From NCBI GenBank assembly GCA_036275365.1, contig DASUDX010000029.1, positions 1 to 39,071 of the forward strand: a DNA stretch of 39,071 nucleotides, read 5' to 3'. Under the pieces are notes generated by a model that did no database searches, was not told where the DNA came from, and worked only from the letters and a program-made list of their open reading frames with translations. Made by a program: the position numbers and the translations under genes. Below, in pieces: positions 17,174 through 25,647 of the stretch. Position 1 is the stretch's first letter, and each line of letters begins with the position of its first letter. This DNA comes from DASUDX01 sp036275365. GTDB lineage: Bacteria; Pseudomonadota; Gammaproteobacteria; Nevskiales; Nevskiaceae.

Positions 17174-18291
17174 CCCCGGCGCGCGACGGCGGCCTCGACA
17201 GCCTGCGCGGGCTGGCGGCGCTGATGGTGGTGTTCTACCACCTCAATCTGCTCGGCTGCGGCTGGCTCGGCGTGCAGCTGTTCTTCGTGCTCTCCGGCTA
17301 TTTCATCACCCGCCAGTGGACACAGCTGGAGCCGGCCGGGGCGCGGCCCGCCCTGCGCATCTTCCTGGCCCGGCGGGCGCTGCGCCTGCTGCCGCTGTAC
17401 CTGTTCTATCTGCTGGGCCTGGCGCTGCTGGCCCGCAGCCCGTACGCCCCGGCAGGGCTGGCGGGGAGTCTCGCCGCCGACGGGCCGTCCCTGCTCAGCG
17501 CCAGCTACAACCTGCAGGCGGCGCAGCCGGCCCACCGCGCCCACCCCTGGCTGGCCCATCTGTGGTCGATCAGCGTCGAGCTGCAGCTTTATGCGCTGTG
17601 GCCGCTGCTGCTGCTGGCCGCCCGCGGCCGCGGCCGCTGGCTGCTGCTGGGCGGGCTGGTGCTGGCCGGGCCGGTGCTGCGCGCCAGCCTCGCCGCCTGG
17701 GCGGATCCGCCGCTGCCGGCGCGGGCCGCGCTGGTCGGGCTGTCCACCGTCTCGCATCTGGATGCCTTCGCCCTCGGCGGCCTGCTGGCCCTGGCCAGCC
17801 CGGCCTTCGCCCGCCGGGCCGGCCACGGCGGTGTCGGCCTGGCCCTGGCGCTGGCGCTGTGGCTGGCCGGTGCGGCGGTGAACGGCCCCGGCCTGCTGCC
17901 CCGCCAGACGCTGGGCGCACCGCTGCTGCTGGGTCATCCCAACGGTCTGCCGCTGTCCGGCCAGTGGATCTGGGGCTATAGCGGGGTCAATCTCTTGGCC
18001 GGCTGGGCGATTCTGGCGCTGCAGGCGCGCCAGGGGCTGGCCCCGCTGCGCTGGGTGGGCGAACGCGCCTATGGGGTCTATCTGTTCCACCTGCCGCTGG
18101 CGCATCTGGTGGCGCCGCTGGTGCTGACCCTGCACCAGCAGCTGCAGACGGGGTTCCACGGCAGCCTGCTGCTGCTGGCCCCGCCCTATCTGGCGGTCCT
18201 GCTGCTGCTGGCCGGACTCAGCTACCGCTATCTCGAGCGACCCTGGTGGCGGCTGCGGCCGGGCCTGCCGGAGGCGCACCGCGCTGCCTGA
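17170..18291 (+). CDS. Acyltransferase-3 family membrane protein
   Basis: A 373-residue polytopic inner-membrane protein of the acyltransferase-3 (OafA/NodX-like) family, which transfers O-acyl groups to sugars or other surface molecules. The N-terminus has the expected signature LDSLRGLAALMVVFYHLN, with the catalytic-type histidine, and LFFVLSGYFITR follows. About nine or ten hydrophobic segments run to the C-terminal YRYLERPWWRLR, a usual family end. The ATG at 17170 overlaps the upstream TGA. The substrate is unknown. The gene is the last of the rubredoxin-ppnP-cupin operon and ends before a strong hairpin. Confidence 0.9.
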   Translation: MTPARDGGLDSLRGLAALMVVFYHLNLLGCGWLGVQLFFVLSGYFITRQWTQLEPAGARPALRIFLARRALRLLPLYLFYLLGLALLARSPYAPAGLAGSLAADGPSLLSASYNLQAAQPAHRAHPWLAHLWSISVELQLYALWPLLLLAARGRGRWLLLGGLVLAGPVLRASLAAWADPPLPARAALVGLSTVSHLDAFALGGLLALASPAFARRAGHGGVGLALALALWLAGAAVNGPGLLPRQTLGAPLLLGHPNGLPLSGQWIWGYSGVNLLAGWAILALQARQGLAPLRWVGERAYGVYLFHLPLAHLVAPLVLTLHQQLQTGFHGSLLLLAPPYLAVLLLLAGLSYRYLERPWWRLRPGLPEAHRAA

Positions 18292-18353
18292 GCGCGCTGG
18301 CGGCGGCCGCGGTTCCAGCGCCCGCCACCGGGCCCTCGACGGCGCCCCCAAAC

Positions 18354-18383
18354 GAAGACGGCCCCGTCACCGGGGCCGTCTTC
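18354..18383. terminator. Bidirectional terminator hairpin
   Basis: A perfect 13-bp stem, GAAGACGGCCCCG (18354-18366) and CGGGGCCGTCTTC (18371-18383), with a TCAC loop, sits between two convergent genes. It has short A-rich and T-rich flanks rather than a long U tract and probably serves both strands. Confidence 0.85.
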
Positions 18384-18399
18384 ACCGCGTCCGCGAGGA

Positions 18400-21192
18400 T
18401 CAGCCGCGGCGACGGCGCCAGAGCGCGGCCAGACCGAGCAGCCCCAGGCTCAGCAGCGGCAGGGCGCCGCCGAAGCGGCCTTCCTCCACCGTGCCGCCGC
18501 CGCCGGACGACCCGCCGTCCAGCACCGGCGGGCTGATCACCCCGCCGTTGGCGCAGAAGTCGTTGCCGACCAGCTTGTAGTCGACATAGCCGGCTTCCTC
18601 GCTGGTGATGTTGCTGCCGGCACCCGGCGGCAGGGTCAGCACATAGGCCTGCAGCAGGGTATCGGTCGAGCGCAGGCCGAGCTTGTCCTTGGCGATCACC
18701 AGGGTCAGCGTGCCGTCGGTACCGAAGCCGGTGCCCTCATCCAGCTCGCCCACTGCGGTGTAGGTGTTGTGGATGCCGGTGTCCGGATCCTGGGCGAGGA
18801 AGCCGTAGCTGGCCGCGCTGTCGGGACCGGTCACCTGCAGGCGCACGCGCTTGCCGCCGTTGGGCAGGTCGAAGAACACCCGCACCGTCGGCGCGCCCTG
18901 GTTGGGCGGCAGGATCTGGGCGAACTTCACGGTGAAGGCCAGCATGCCGGGCATGTCCTCGGGCTCGGCGATGTAGAACTCGGCCACATCGCGGGGCAGC
19001 GGGGCCGCCTCCGGCTCGCCGATGTTGTCGATCGCCACCTTCAGGCCCGGCAGGGTGCAGGCATCGCCCGGGGTCGGCGCGTTGTCGCCCACCGCCAGCG
19101 TCAGGGTGTTGCCGAGCGGGCTCTCGCCGAGTGCGTTGACCGCCGAGATGCGATAGGACAGCGCGCCCGCCGAGCTGCCGGTGCCGGCATCGACGAACTG
19201 GCGCTTGAGGCCGTTGGAACGCAGCAGGGTCTCGCTGCCCGGGGTGGTGCCGCGGTAGATCTTGTACTCGGTCACCGGGCTGCCGCCGCTGTCGACCTCC
19301 GGCCACTCGAGGTAGACGAAGTCATCGGTGCGGTAGCCGCTCAGCCGCGGGGCGCCGGGGCGCGCCGGTTCCACCGGATCGAAGGCGGCGAGCAGGCGCG
19401 GACCGCCGGACTGGCGCGCGATCACCGCCTGGTCCGAGAAGGTGCCGGGCGAGCCCAGCGGACAGCCACCCACGCAACCATCCTCGTAGGAGATCAGCAG
19501 CCGGCCTTCGGTGTCGATCACCATGTCGTAGAAATCCAGCAGGTTGCGGCAGAAGCCGCCCCCGCAGAGGCCGCCGCGCTGGATCGGGTCACCCGGCGTG
19601 GCATTGGTGACATGGTAGGTCTGGCCGCCGTCATAGGTGGTGGCCACGAACAGGAACCAGTCGCCGTTGAAGTTCTCGGCGTCGTAGGCGCCCTCGCCGG
19701 TGAAGGTGGTGCCGAAGAAGGTGACCGAGGCGCGGTCCGGATCGCCGGCCACCACCGCCGGGAAGGTGGCGGCGGTGATGCCGGCCAGCGCGCCCAGATC
19801 GACATCGCGCTCCCAGGTCCGGCCGCGATCGCGGCTGATCACCATGTGCGGGTGATCGTCCAGCGCGCTCATGTAGCTCATGTAGAGCGTGTTGTCGTCG
19901 GCGATGCCGACGCTGGGGTCGGCGCCGTGCCCGCCGGATCCCGGCGGTGCGGTGGTGACCGGACGGATCTCCCAGGTCAGGCCGGCATCCTCGGAAACGG
20001 CCACCGCCGGCACGCTGTTGGCGGCATCGATGATCGGCGACGGGCAGCCGGCGATCGGCACATAGACGGTGCCATCGGGCGCGACCTTGACATGGCCGTG
20101 CAGGCCCTGGCAGTCGGCCAGGGTGTAGATCGGCACGCCGGGGCCGAAGGTGAGGCCACCGTCGTCGCTGCGCGAGCAGAACACCAGGGCGATGTCCTGC
20201 GAGCAGTAGTAGACCGCGTTGGGATACAGCGGATGCGGGATGGAGGCACCCGGGCCCTCGGTGGGATAGCGACCCACCACCAGGGACTGGTGATCGGCAC
20301 CGGAGCGGATGCCGCCGCCGCCACCCGGGGTCCAGGTCTCGCCGTCATCGTCGGTGAATTCGGAGAGCGAGTTGCCCTCGCCCACGATCAGCTGCTGGGC
20401 AAAGATGCGGCCGGTGTCGCGGTCGCCGACCAGAATCGGGTCGGAGGTGACCTTGCTGTTGAGCGTGCCGCTCTTGAGCTCCCACAGCTGCTGGGCCGGG
20501 CTGGTGCTGTCGTCCAGCTTCAGCCGCATCGTCTCGAGGAAGCCGATGTAGAAGATGCTGCCGGTCTGGGTGTTGACATCGAGCGTGGCCTCGCCGCCGA
20601 ACATGCCGAAACCCTGCTTGGGATAGTCCGGCGCATAGAGCTGGAAGCGCGGCGCGGCGCCGGTGGCATTGCCGATGCCGGCCGGCGGGTTGAGCTGGGC
20701 GCTGCTGGCGCTGCGGGTGGCGGTGAGCGTGAGCTTGCCGCGATAGGCGGTGGGCTGAGTGGCGGCGAAGGCGCAGGCCACCGCGTTGAACACGCCGCTG
20801 CTCGGATTGTTGAAGATCACCGTCTCCTGCGGCTCGCCGCCATCGCTGGAGGCGGCCAGAGCCTCGTCCTTGAACACGCTCAGCACCAGATCGGAGCCGG
20901 CGGTGTCCCACTCGATGCGGAAGGTCGCCGACACCGCCACGGCACCGTAGGCGCCGTCCGGCACGGTCAGCGTCACCTCGTGCGGATCTTCCAGCGGGGT
21001 TCCGGTCTCGCAGGAATTGGTGCCGGCACCGACGGCGCCGGGCTGCACGGTGCCGGTCCACTCCAGCACCACGGTCTCGCCGACCCGGGTCGGCACGGTG
21101 ACCGCCTGGCTGGGCGGCTCGGAGGCCTGAAGCGCCAGGGGCGCGGAAAGCAGGGCGGCAACGGCCAGCACCGGAAGGGTCAGCAAACGCAT
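18400..21192 (-). CDS. Large exported Asp-box (sialidase-like) protein with FN3 domain and GlyGly-CTERM-like tail
   Basis: A 930-residue exported protein. A signal peptide (about 1-23) is followed by a beta-rich N-terminal domain (about 30-160). A propeller region (about 200-590) carries several Asp-box/BNR motifs: DDDGETWTP near 283, SDDGGLTFGPG near 340, SEDAGLTWEI near 398, SRDRGRTWER near 451 and YDGGQTYHV near 517. A fibronectin type III domain (about 607-702) and another beta domain follow. The end has a glycine/serine-rich stretch, a hydrophobic segment and RRRRG, the layout of GlyGly-CTERM/rhombosortase-type anchors. Asp-box propellers occur in sialidases and many other proteins; no sialidase arginine triad was identified, so enzyme activity is not claimed. 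The start has GAGGA upstream. Codon use matches neighbouring genes. Confidence 0.82.
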   Translation of the reverse strand: MRLLTLPVLAVAALLSAPLALQASEPPSQAVTVPTRVGETVVLEWTGTVQPGAVGAGTNSCETGTPLEDPHEVTLTVPDGAYGAVAVSATFRIEWDTAGSDLVLSVFKDEALAASSDGGEPQETVIFNNPSSGVFNAVACAFAATQPTAYRGKLTLTATRSASSAQLNPPAGIGNATGAAPRFQLYAPDYPKQGFGMFGGEATLDVNTQTGSIFYIGFLETMRLKLDDSTSPAQQLWELKSGTLNSKVTSDPILVGDRDTGRIFAQQLIVGEGNSLSEFTDDDGETWTPGGGGGIRSGADHQSLVVGRYPTEGPGASIPHPLYPNAVYYCSQDIALVFCSRSDDGGLTFGPGVPIYTLADCQGLHGHVKVAPDGTVYVPIAGCPSPIIDAANSVPAVAVSEDAGLTWEIRPVTTAPPGSGGHGADPSVGIADDNTLYMSYMSALDDHPHMVISRDRGRTWERDVDLGALAGITAATFPAVVAGDPDRASVTFFGTTFTGEGAYDAENFNGDWFLFVATTYDGGQTYHVTNATPGDPIQRGGLCGGGFCRNLLDFYDMVIDTEGRLLISYEDGCVGGCPLGSPGTFSDQAVIARQSGGPRLLAAFDPVEPARPGAPRLSGYRTDDFVYLEWPEVDSGGSPVTEYKIYRGTTPGSETLLRSNGLKRQFVDAGTGSSAGALSYRISAVNALGESPLGNTLTLAVGDNAPTPGDACTLPGLKVAIDNIGEPEAAPLPRDVAEFYIAEPEDMPGMLAFTVKFAQILPPNQGAPTVRVFFDLPNGGKRVRLQVTGPDSAASYGFLAQDPDTGIHNTYTAVGELDEGTGFGTDGTLTLVIAKDKLGLRSTDTLLQAYVLTLPPGAGSNITSEEAGYVDYKLVGNDFCANGGVISPPVLDGGSSGGGGTVEEGRFGGALPLLSLGLLGLAALWRRRRG

Positions 21193-21304
21193 GGTGTTTC
21201 CTCGGGTGAGCGCATCCTGTGCAGCCGATGCGGTCTGATGATTGAACCAACTGTCAGTTCACTGCACACGCTATGCCAGGACGGCGGTGTTGGACAGGGG
21301 AGAA

Positions 21305-22279
21305 TCACCCTCTCCCGGCCAACCGCCCGTCGATCAGGGCCGAGCCCGGCAGGCCCCGTTCCAGCCCGTGATGCAGCGGTCCGGCGCCGGCCAGGGCGGC
21401 GGCCAGCGCCAGCAACAGCGGCAGCCAGGGTCGCCACGCCAGCCCCGCCAGGACCGGCGCCGGCGCCAGCAGGCCCTGTACCCGGCGCGCCAGGGCGGGC
21501 GTCTCGCCAGCGCCCGCCGGGGTGACCGCCGGATGAAGCCGCTGCAGCCGCAGCAGGGTGTCGGCCACCCGGGCGCGATCACCACCAGCGCCGGCACTCT
21601 CCTCGTCGGCAATCTGTTCGAAGGCCAGCGCCAGCTCCTCGAGCAGGCGGCGCCCGCGGGCGCCCAGCGGGGGCAGCAGCTGCCGCGCCAGCCAGCGCAG
21701 CAGGGCGTGGCGGTGCCGCGCATGGGCCCGCTCGTGGGCGATCACCACCGCCAGCGCCGGGGGGTCGAGCTGCTGGCGCAGCCCGCGCGAGATGCAGGGA
21801 CGGGGCCGCCACCAGCCACTGCTGAAGGCGAGTGGCTGGTCACTGTCCACTTCAATGACCTCGGCCTCGGCCCGGCTACCCGGCGCCCGCGCCCATGCCA
21901 GCCAGCGCTGCTGCCGCCAGCCGCTGGCGGCCAGCACCAGCAGCAGGGCCCCCAGTTGCAGGGCGATGAGCAGCAGCAGCGGGCGCCAGTCCGCGCCCAG
22001 CAGCCCCGGCACCTGCACCGCATGCGCCTGGCAGCCCGCGCCCTCGTGGCAGTGTCCGGCGCTGACCGGCAGCAGCGGCAGGCCGGCCAGCAGCAGGGTC
22101 AGGCTCAGGGCAAACAGCAGGGGGGCGCCGCAAAGCCCCATCAGCAGTCCGGCCCGCGGCCGTGCCGGCCAGGCCTGCAGCCGGTCGAGCAGGCGCGGCA
22201 GCAGCAGGCCCAGCAGCCCGGCGCTGAGCCAGGCGCAGAGGGCGGTGAGCAGCACCAGCCAGAGGGTGGCCAGCAGCAT
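21305..22279 (-). CDS. M56-family (BlaR1/MecR1-type) membrane metallopeptidase
   Basis: A 324-residue inner-membrane protein with about four or five hydrophobic segments and an M56 peptidase domain. The zinc motif is HERAH (182-186) in AVVIAHERAHARHRHALLRW, and FEQIADEES downstream supplies the likely third ligand. In BlaR1 and MecR1 such a domain is activated by an external sensor and leads to cleavage of the BlaI repressor. Here there is no C-terminal penicillin-binding sensor domain, so the signal is unknown and need not be a beta-lactam. The start ATG 22279 is 5 nt after the stop of the BlaI-like gene, so the two form one operon. Confidence 0.9.
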   Translation of the reverse strand: MLLATLWLVLLTALCAWLSAGLLGLLLPRLLDRLQAWPARPRAGLLMGLCGAPLLFALSLTLLLAGLPLLPVSAGHCHEGAGCQAHAVQVPGLLGADWRPLLLLIALQLGALLLVLAASGWRQQRWLAWARAPGSRAEAEVIEVDSDQPLAFSSGWWRPRPCISRGLRQQLDPPALAVVIAHERAHARHRHALLRWLARQLLPPLGARGRRLLEELALAFEQIADEESAGAGGDRARVADTLLRLQRLHPAVTPAGAGETPALARRVQGLLAPAPVLAGLAWRPWLPLLLALAAALAGAGPLHHGLERGLPGSALIDGRLAGRG

Positions 22280-22284
22280 GGCGC

Positions 22285-22686
22285 TCAGCCGCCCGGCGGC
22301 CGGCAGGCGGCGACCCAGGCTTCCAGCCGCTGCAGCGTCTCGGCATCCACCCGGTCCCCGGCCTGGAAGGCCGGCTGGGCCACGCCGCCCAGTCCGTCGA
22401 TCAGGGTCTCCACCATCTGCGCGATCAGCTGGCTGCGTCCCAGCGCCGGCGCGTAGACATAGGCGCGGCCCTGCTTCTCGCGGATCAGCAGCTGCTTGCG
22501 CGCCAGCCGCTCGAGGGTGGACTGCACGGTGCTCAGGCTGGTCGCGGTGGGCAGCTGCTGCTGCACCGCCAGCGCTGACAGCGGCGCCGTCTGCCAGAGC
22601 TGGTCGAGCACCGCCAGTTCCAGCCGGCCGAGATCGGGCAGGCGGCCTTTCACGCCATTGCGTCTTCGCAGAAAACTCAGGCTCAT
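22285..22686 (-). CDS. BlaI/MecI/CopY-family transcriptional repressor
   Basis: A 133-residue winged-helix repressor. The family pattern is clear: LGRLELAVLDQLWQTAPLSA, then the recognition region TSLSTVQSTLERLARKQLL, and the wing REKQGRAYVYAP. A C-terminal dimerisation segment (QLIAQMVETLIDGLGG) follows. BlaI-type repressors bind as dimers and are inactivated by proteolysis, here probably by the M56 peptidase encoded next. The gene is transcribed divergently from the TonB-dependent receptor gene, with a 102-nt intergenic region that contains a 12-bp inverted repeat, so both units may be its targets. ATG 22686 was chosen; further upstream the frame lacks family sequence. Confidence 0.9.
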   Translation of the reverse strand: MSLSFLRRRNGVKGRLPDLGRLELAVLDQLWQTAPLSALAVQQQLPTATSLSTVQSTLERLARKQLLIREKQGRAYVYAPALGRSQLIAQMVETLIDGLGGVAQPAFQAGDRVDAETLQRLEAWVAACRPPGG

Positions 22687-22707
22687 CGGGGCTTCCGGAG
22701 GGGCGCC

Positions 22708-22736
22708 GCCGGCACCGAGGGTTTCTCGGTGCTGGC
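22708..22736. promoter_or_regulatory. Inverted repeat in the blaI / TonB-receptor intergenic region (candidate operator)
   Basis: GCCGGCACCGAG (22708-22719), the 5-nt spacer GGTTT, and CTCGGTGCTGGC (22725-22736) form 12-bp arms with a single mismatch. The element lies 22 nt before the BlaI-like start and 53 nt before the receptor start. A BlaI-type dimer site is the simplest reading, although the sequence is unlike the classical TACA-TGTA BlaI box. Confidence 0.55.
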
Positions 22737-22788
22737 CAGCACACGGCATGGTGCGGGTTACGACCCCTGCCCACCCCCGGATGCGCCG

Positions 22789-24891
22789 ATGGCTCCGCTG
22801 CGCCGTCCTCTATTGCTCACCCTGGTTCTGCTGCTCGCCGGGCCGCTGGCCGCCCACGATCCGGATCTTGCGGTGGAACTCGATCCGGTCGAGGTGCAGG
22901 GCCGCGCCGAGTCCCTGCTCGGCCAGGCCGCGGCGGCCAGCGAGGGCAGCATCGGCGCGGTGGATCTGGCGCGTCGGCCGCTGCTGCGGGTGGGCGAGCT
23001 GCTGGAGGCGGTGCCGGGGCTGATCGCCACCCAGCACAGCGGCAGCGGCAAGGCCAACCAGTACTTTCTGCGCGGCTTCAACCTGGATCACGGCACCGAT
23101 TTCGCGGTGAGCGTCGATGGGGTGCCGATCAATCTGCCCAGCCATGGCCACGGCCAGGGCTATACCGACCTCAACTTCCTGATCCCGGAACTGGTGCAGC
23201 GCATCCACTTCCGCAAGGGGCCCTACTTCGCCGATGTCGGCGATTTCTCCTCCGCCGGCTCGGCCCAGTTCCGCACCGTTGACCGGCTCGACCAACCCCT
23301 GCTCAAGCTGGGCCTGGGCGAGGACCACTACCGCCGGCTGCTGGCGGCCGGTGGGCACCACGCCGGCCGCGCGCACTGGGTCTATGCCGCCGAGACCCAG
23401 CGCGACGACGGGCCCTGGACGCGTCCGGAGAACCTCGGCCGCGGCAGCGGTCTGCTGCAGGTGCAGCAGGGCGATGAACAGGCCGGCTGGCGCGCCCAGC
23501 TCCGCGGCTACCACAGCCGCTGGGACGCCACCGACCAGATCCCGCTGCGTGCGGTGCAGAGCGGGGCGCTCGGCGAGTTCGACAGCCTCGACCCGACCCT
23601 GGGCGGGGACTCCAACCGGGTCAGCCTGCTCGGCGAGCGCTGGCGGGGCCCGACCGAGGCCCAGCTCTATCTCGCCTACTACGACCTCGCCCTGTTCTCC
23701 AACTTCACCTACTTCCTCGACGATCCGGTCAACGGCGACCAGTTCGAACAGGCCGATCGCCGCCTCTACGGCGGCGGCCACCTGCGTCACCGCTGGCCGC
23801 TGACCCTGTTCGGCCGCCCGGCCCAGCACAGCCTGGGCCTGCAGCTGCGGCATGACCGCATCGGCGAGGTCGGCCTGTTCCGCACCGCCGCGCGCGAGCG
23901 GCTGTCGACGGTCTCCACCGCATCCATCGACCAGACCGCCCTGGCGCTCTGGTACCAGCTGGACCAGAGCTGGAGCGAGGCACTGCGCGGCTACGCCGGC
24001 CTGCGGGTGGATCAGATGCGCTTCGAGGTCGCGGCGGACCGGGCGGAGAACAGCGGGCGCGAGGACGAGGCCCTGCTCACGCCGAAGCTGGGCCTCGCCT
24101 GGACCGTGTCGCCGTGGCTGGAACTCAGCGCCAACGCCGGCCACGGCCTGCACAGCAACGATGCCCGCGGCACCACCCTGCGGCGCGATCCGGTGAGCCT
24201 CGAGCCGGCGCAGCCGGTCGACCCGCTGGTGCGCTCACGCGGTGCCGAGCTGGGTCTGCGCGCGCAGCCACGGCCGGGGCTGAATCTGACCCTCACGCTG
24301 TGGCAGCTGGACCTCGCCAGCGAGCTGCTGTTCATCGGTGACGCCGGCAGCACCGAGGCCACCCGACCGAGCCGCCGACACGGCCTGGAATGGACCAGCT
24401 TCTGGCGGCTCGATCCGGTCTGGCAGCTCGATCTGGACCTGGCGCTGAGCCGGGCCCGCTTCCGCGATCCGGATCCGGCCGGGCGCGAGATTCCGGGCAG
24501 CGTCGAACGGGTGGCGGCCGCTGGCGTCGCCGCCGACTGGCCGTCCGGCTGGGGCGGCAGCCTGCGGCTGCGCCATGTGGGCGGGCGTCCGCTGACCGAG
24601 GACGGCCGCGTGCGCAGCGGCGACACCACCCTGATCAACGCCCAGCTGCGCTGGACCCGCGGGCCGCTGCTGGTGGCAGCCGATGGGCTGAACCTGGCCG
24701 ATCGCCGCGATCACGACATCGACTACTTCTACGCCTCGCGGCTGGGTCCCGAGGAACCGGCCGAAGGCGTCGAGGACCTGCACTACCATGTGGTGAGTCC
24801 GCGCCAGCTGCGGCTGAGCCTGAGCTATTTCTTCGGCGGACCGGCGGTGAGCGCCGGCACCGGCGAGGACGGGGCCGGCCATCGCCACTGA
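22789..24891 (+). CDS. TonB-dependent outer-membrane receptor (probable metal uptake)
   Basis: A 700-residue outer-membrane receptor with a signal peptide (about 1-22, ending LAAHDP), a plug domain (about 45-155: LGELLEA-type segment, TQHSGSGKANQYFLRGFNLD, VSVDGVPINLPSHGHGQGY) and a 22-strand-type barrel to LRLSLSYFF. Receptors of this type import scarce ligands using TonB energy. The ligand is inferred to be nickel or cobalt from neighbours that encode NikK-like, HupE/UreJ and NikL-like proteins. Oddly, about 18 residues follow the usual terminal aromatic strand (ending GAGHRH); barrel proteins normally stop there. It is transcribed divergently from the BlaI/M56 pair and converges on the DUF4198 gene, with 7 nt between the stops. 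Confidence 0.9.
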   Translation: MAPLRRPLLLTLVLLLAGPLAAHDPDLAVELDPVEVQGRAESLLGQAAAASEGSIGAVDLARRPLLRVGELLEAVPGLIATQHSGSGKANQYFLRGFNLDHGTDFAVSVDGVPINLPSHGHGQGYTDLNFLIPELVQRIHFRKGPYFADVGDFSSAGSAQFRTVDRLDQPLLKLGLGEDHYRRLLAAGGHHAGRAHWVYAAETQRDDGPWTRPENLGRGSGLLQVQQGDEQAGWRAQLRGYHSRWDATDQIPLRAVQSGALGEFDSLDPTLGGDSNRVSLLGERWRGPTEAQLYLAYYDLALFSNFTYFLDDPVNGDQFEQADRRLYGGGHLRHRWPLTLFGRPAQHSLGLQLRHDRIGEVGLFRTAARERLSTVSTASIDQTALALWYQLDQSWSEALRGYAGLRVDQMRFEVAADRAENSGREDEALLTPKLGLAWTVSPWLELSANAGHGLHSNDARGTTLRRDPVSLEPAQPVDPLVRSRGAELGLRAQPRPGLNLTLTLWQLDLASELLFIGDAGSTEATRPSRRHGLEWTSFWRLDPVWQLDLDLALSRARFRDPDPAGREIPGSVERVAAAGVAADWPSGWGGSLRLRHVGGRPLTEDGRVRSGDTTLINAQLRWTRGPLLVAADGLNLADRRDHDIDYFYASRLGPEEPAEGVEDLHYHVVSPRQLRLSLSYFFGGPAVSAGTGEDGAGHRH

Positions 24892-24898
24892 GGCCGGC

Positions 24899-25552
24899 TC
24901 AGGGCGGCGGGTGAGCGAGGTAGAGCACGGCGGTATCCACCTGCATCCGGCCGCCGGGCTCACGCCCGCGGTGCTCCACGCGGTACACGCCGCCCGGCCG
25001 CAGCGGCAGGCGCACCACCCCGCTGGCATCAGCCCGGGCCGACTGCTCCGCCGTGCCCTGGTCGAGCACCACGGTGAAGCTGCTCAGCGGCTGCCCCTGC
25101 CAGTAGGCGCGCAGCGCCAGCAGGGCACCGCCACTGAGCCGGTGAGGATCGGTCAGCGGTACCAGCTCGAGCCCCTCGCCGATCGCGCGGGTGCTGATCA
25201 GGCCCGGACCGAGCAAGGTCTTGCCCTGGCGCACCAGTCGCCGCACCTCCTCAGCACCCTCGAGCAGGCCCGGCTGGAAGCGCCCGGCCCCGGGCAGACG
25301 CGAGAACAGCCGTTCATCGAAGCGGGCCAGCAGCAGCACCGCGCCGGCCACCGGCCCGTGCGCGCCGGGCTCCAGGTCCAGCTCGCGGCCCTCGGCGTCA
25401 AAGGCGCGCAGACGGCTCAGCCGCTGGTCGGGCTCGGCCCGCGCCTGCGGGCCCGGGTGGCCGCTGTACACGCGGCGATCCGCCTCCAGCCAGAGATCGT
25501 GGGCAGCCAGTGGCGCGGCGAGCAGGCACAGCAACAGCGGCAGCAGGCGCAT
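24899..25552 (-). CDS. DUF4198-family periplasmic protein (NikK-like)
   Basis: A 217-residue exported protein beginning with a signal peptide (about 1-18, ending LAAHDLWLEA); the AHDLWLE start after cleavage is characteristic of DUF4198 proteins. The C-terminal half has the family pattern GLELVPLTDPHRLSGGALLA, YWQGQPLSSFTVVLDQ and SGVVRLPLRPGGVYRVEHRG. DUF4198 proteins include NikK, a periplasmic part of nickel/cobalt ECF transporters, where the exposed N-terminal histidine may help bind metal. The protein is somewhat short for the family. It is the only gene of this locus on the minus strand; its start lies 95 nt from the divergent TPR gene, so both may share a control region. Confidence 0.82.
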   Translation of the reverse strand: MRLLPLLLCLLAAPLAAHDLWLEADRRVYSGHPGPQARAEPDQRLSRLRAFDAEGRELDLEPGAHGPVAGAVLLLARFDERLFSRLPGAGRFQPGLLEGAEEVRRLVRQGKTLLGPGLISTRAIGEGLELVPLTDPHRLSGGALLALRAYWQGQPLSSFTVVLDQGTAEQSARADASGVVRLPLRPGGVYRVEHRGREPGGRMQVDTAVLYLAHPPP

Positions 25553-25647
25553 CGGCAGGGTCTCGGAGCGGGTGCGGACCGATACGGTGGCACGCGGCAG
25601 TGGATGCGGCGCATCTTGCCGCCGTGGCCCTGCGTAAGCTCGCCCAC

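Noticed and set aside
18400..21192. Calling this gene a sialidase
   Set aside because: Asp boxes are structural and occur in many propellers; the arginine triad and nucleophile tyrosine could not be identified.
21240..21275. AACTGTCAGTT palindrome upstream of the Asp-box gene as an operator
   Set aside because: Only 5-bp arms; too short to separate from chance.
22285..22686. Beta-lactam resistance function for the BlaI/M56 pair
   Set aside because: No beta-lactamase or penicillin-binding protein gene is adjacent and the M56 protein lacks the penicillin sensor domain.
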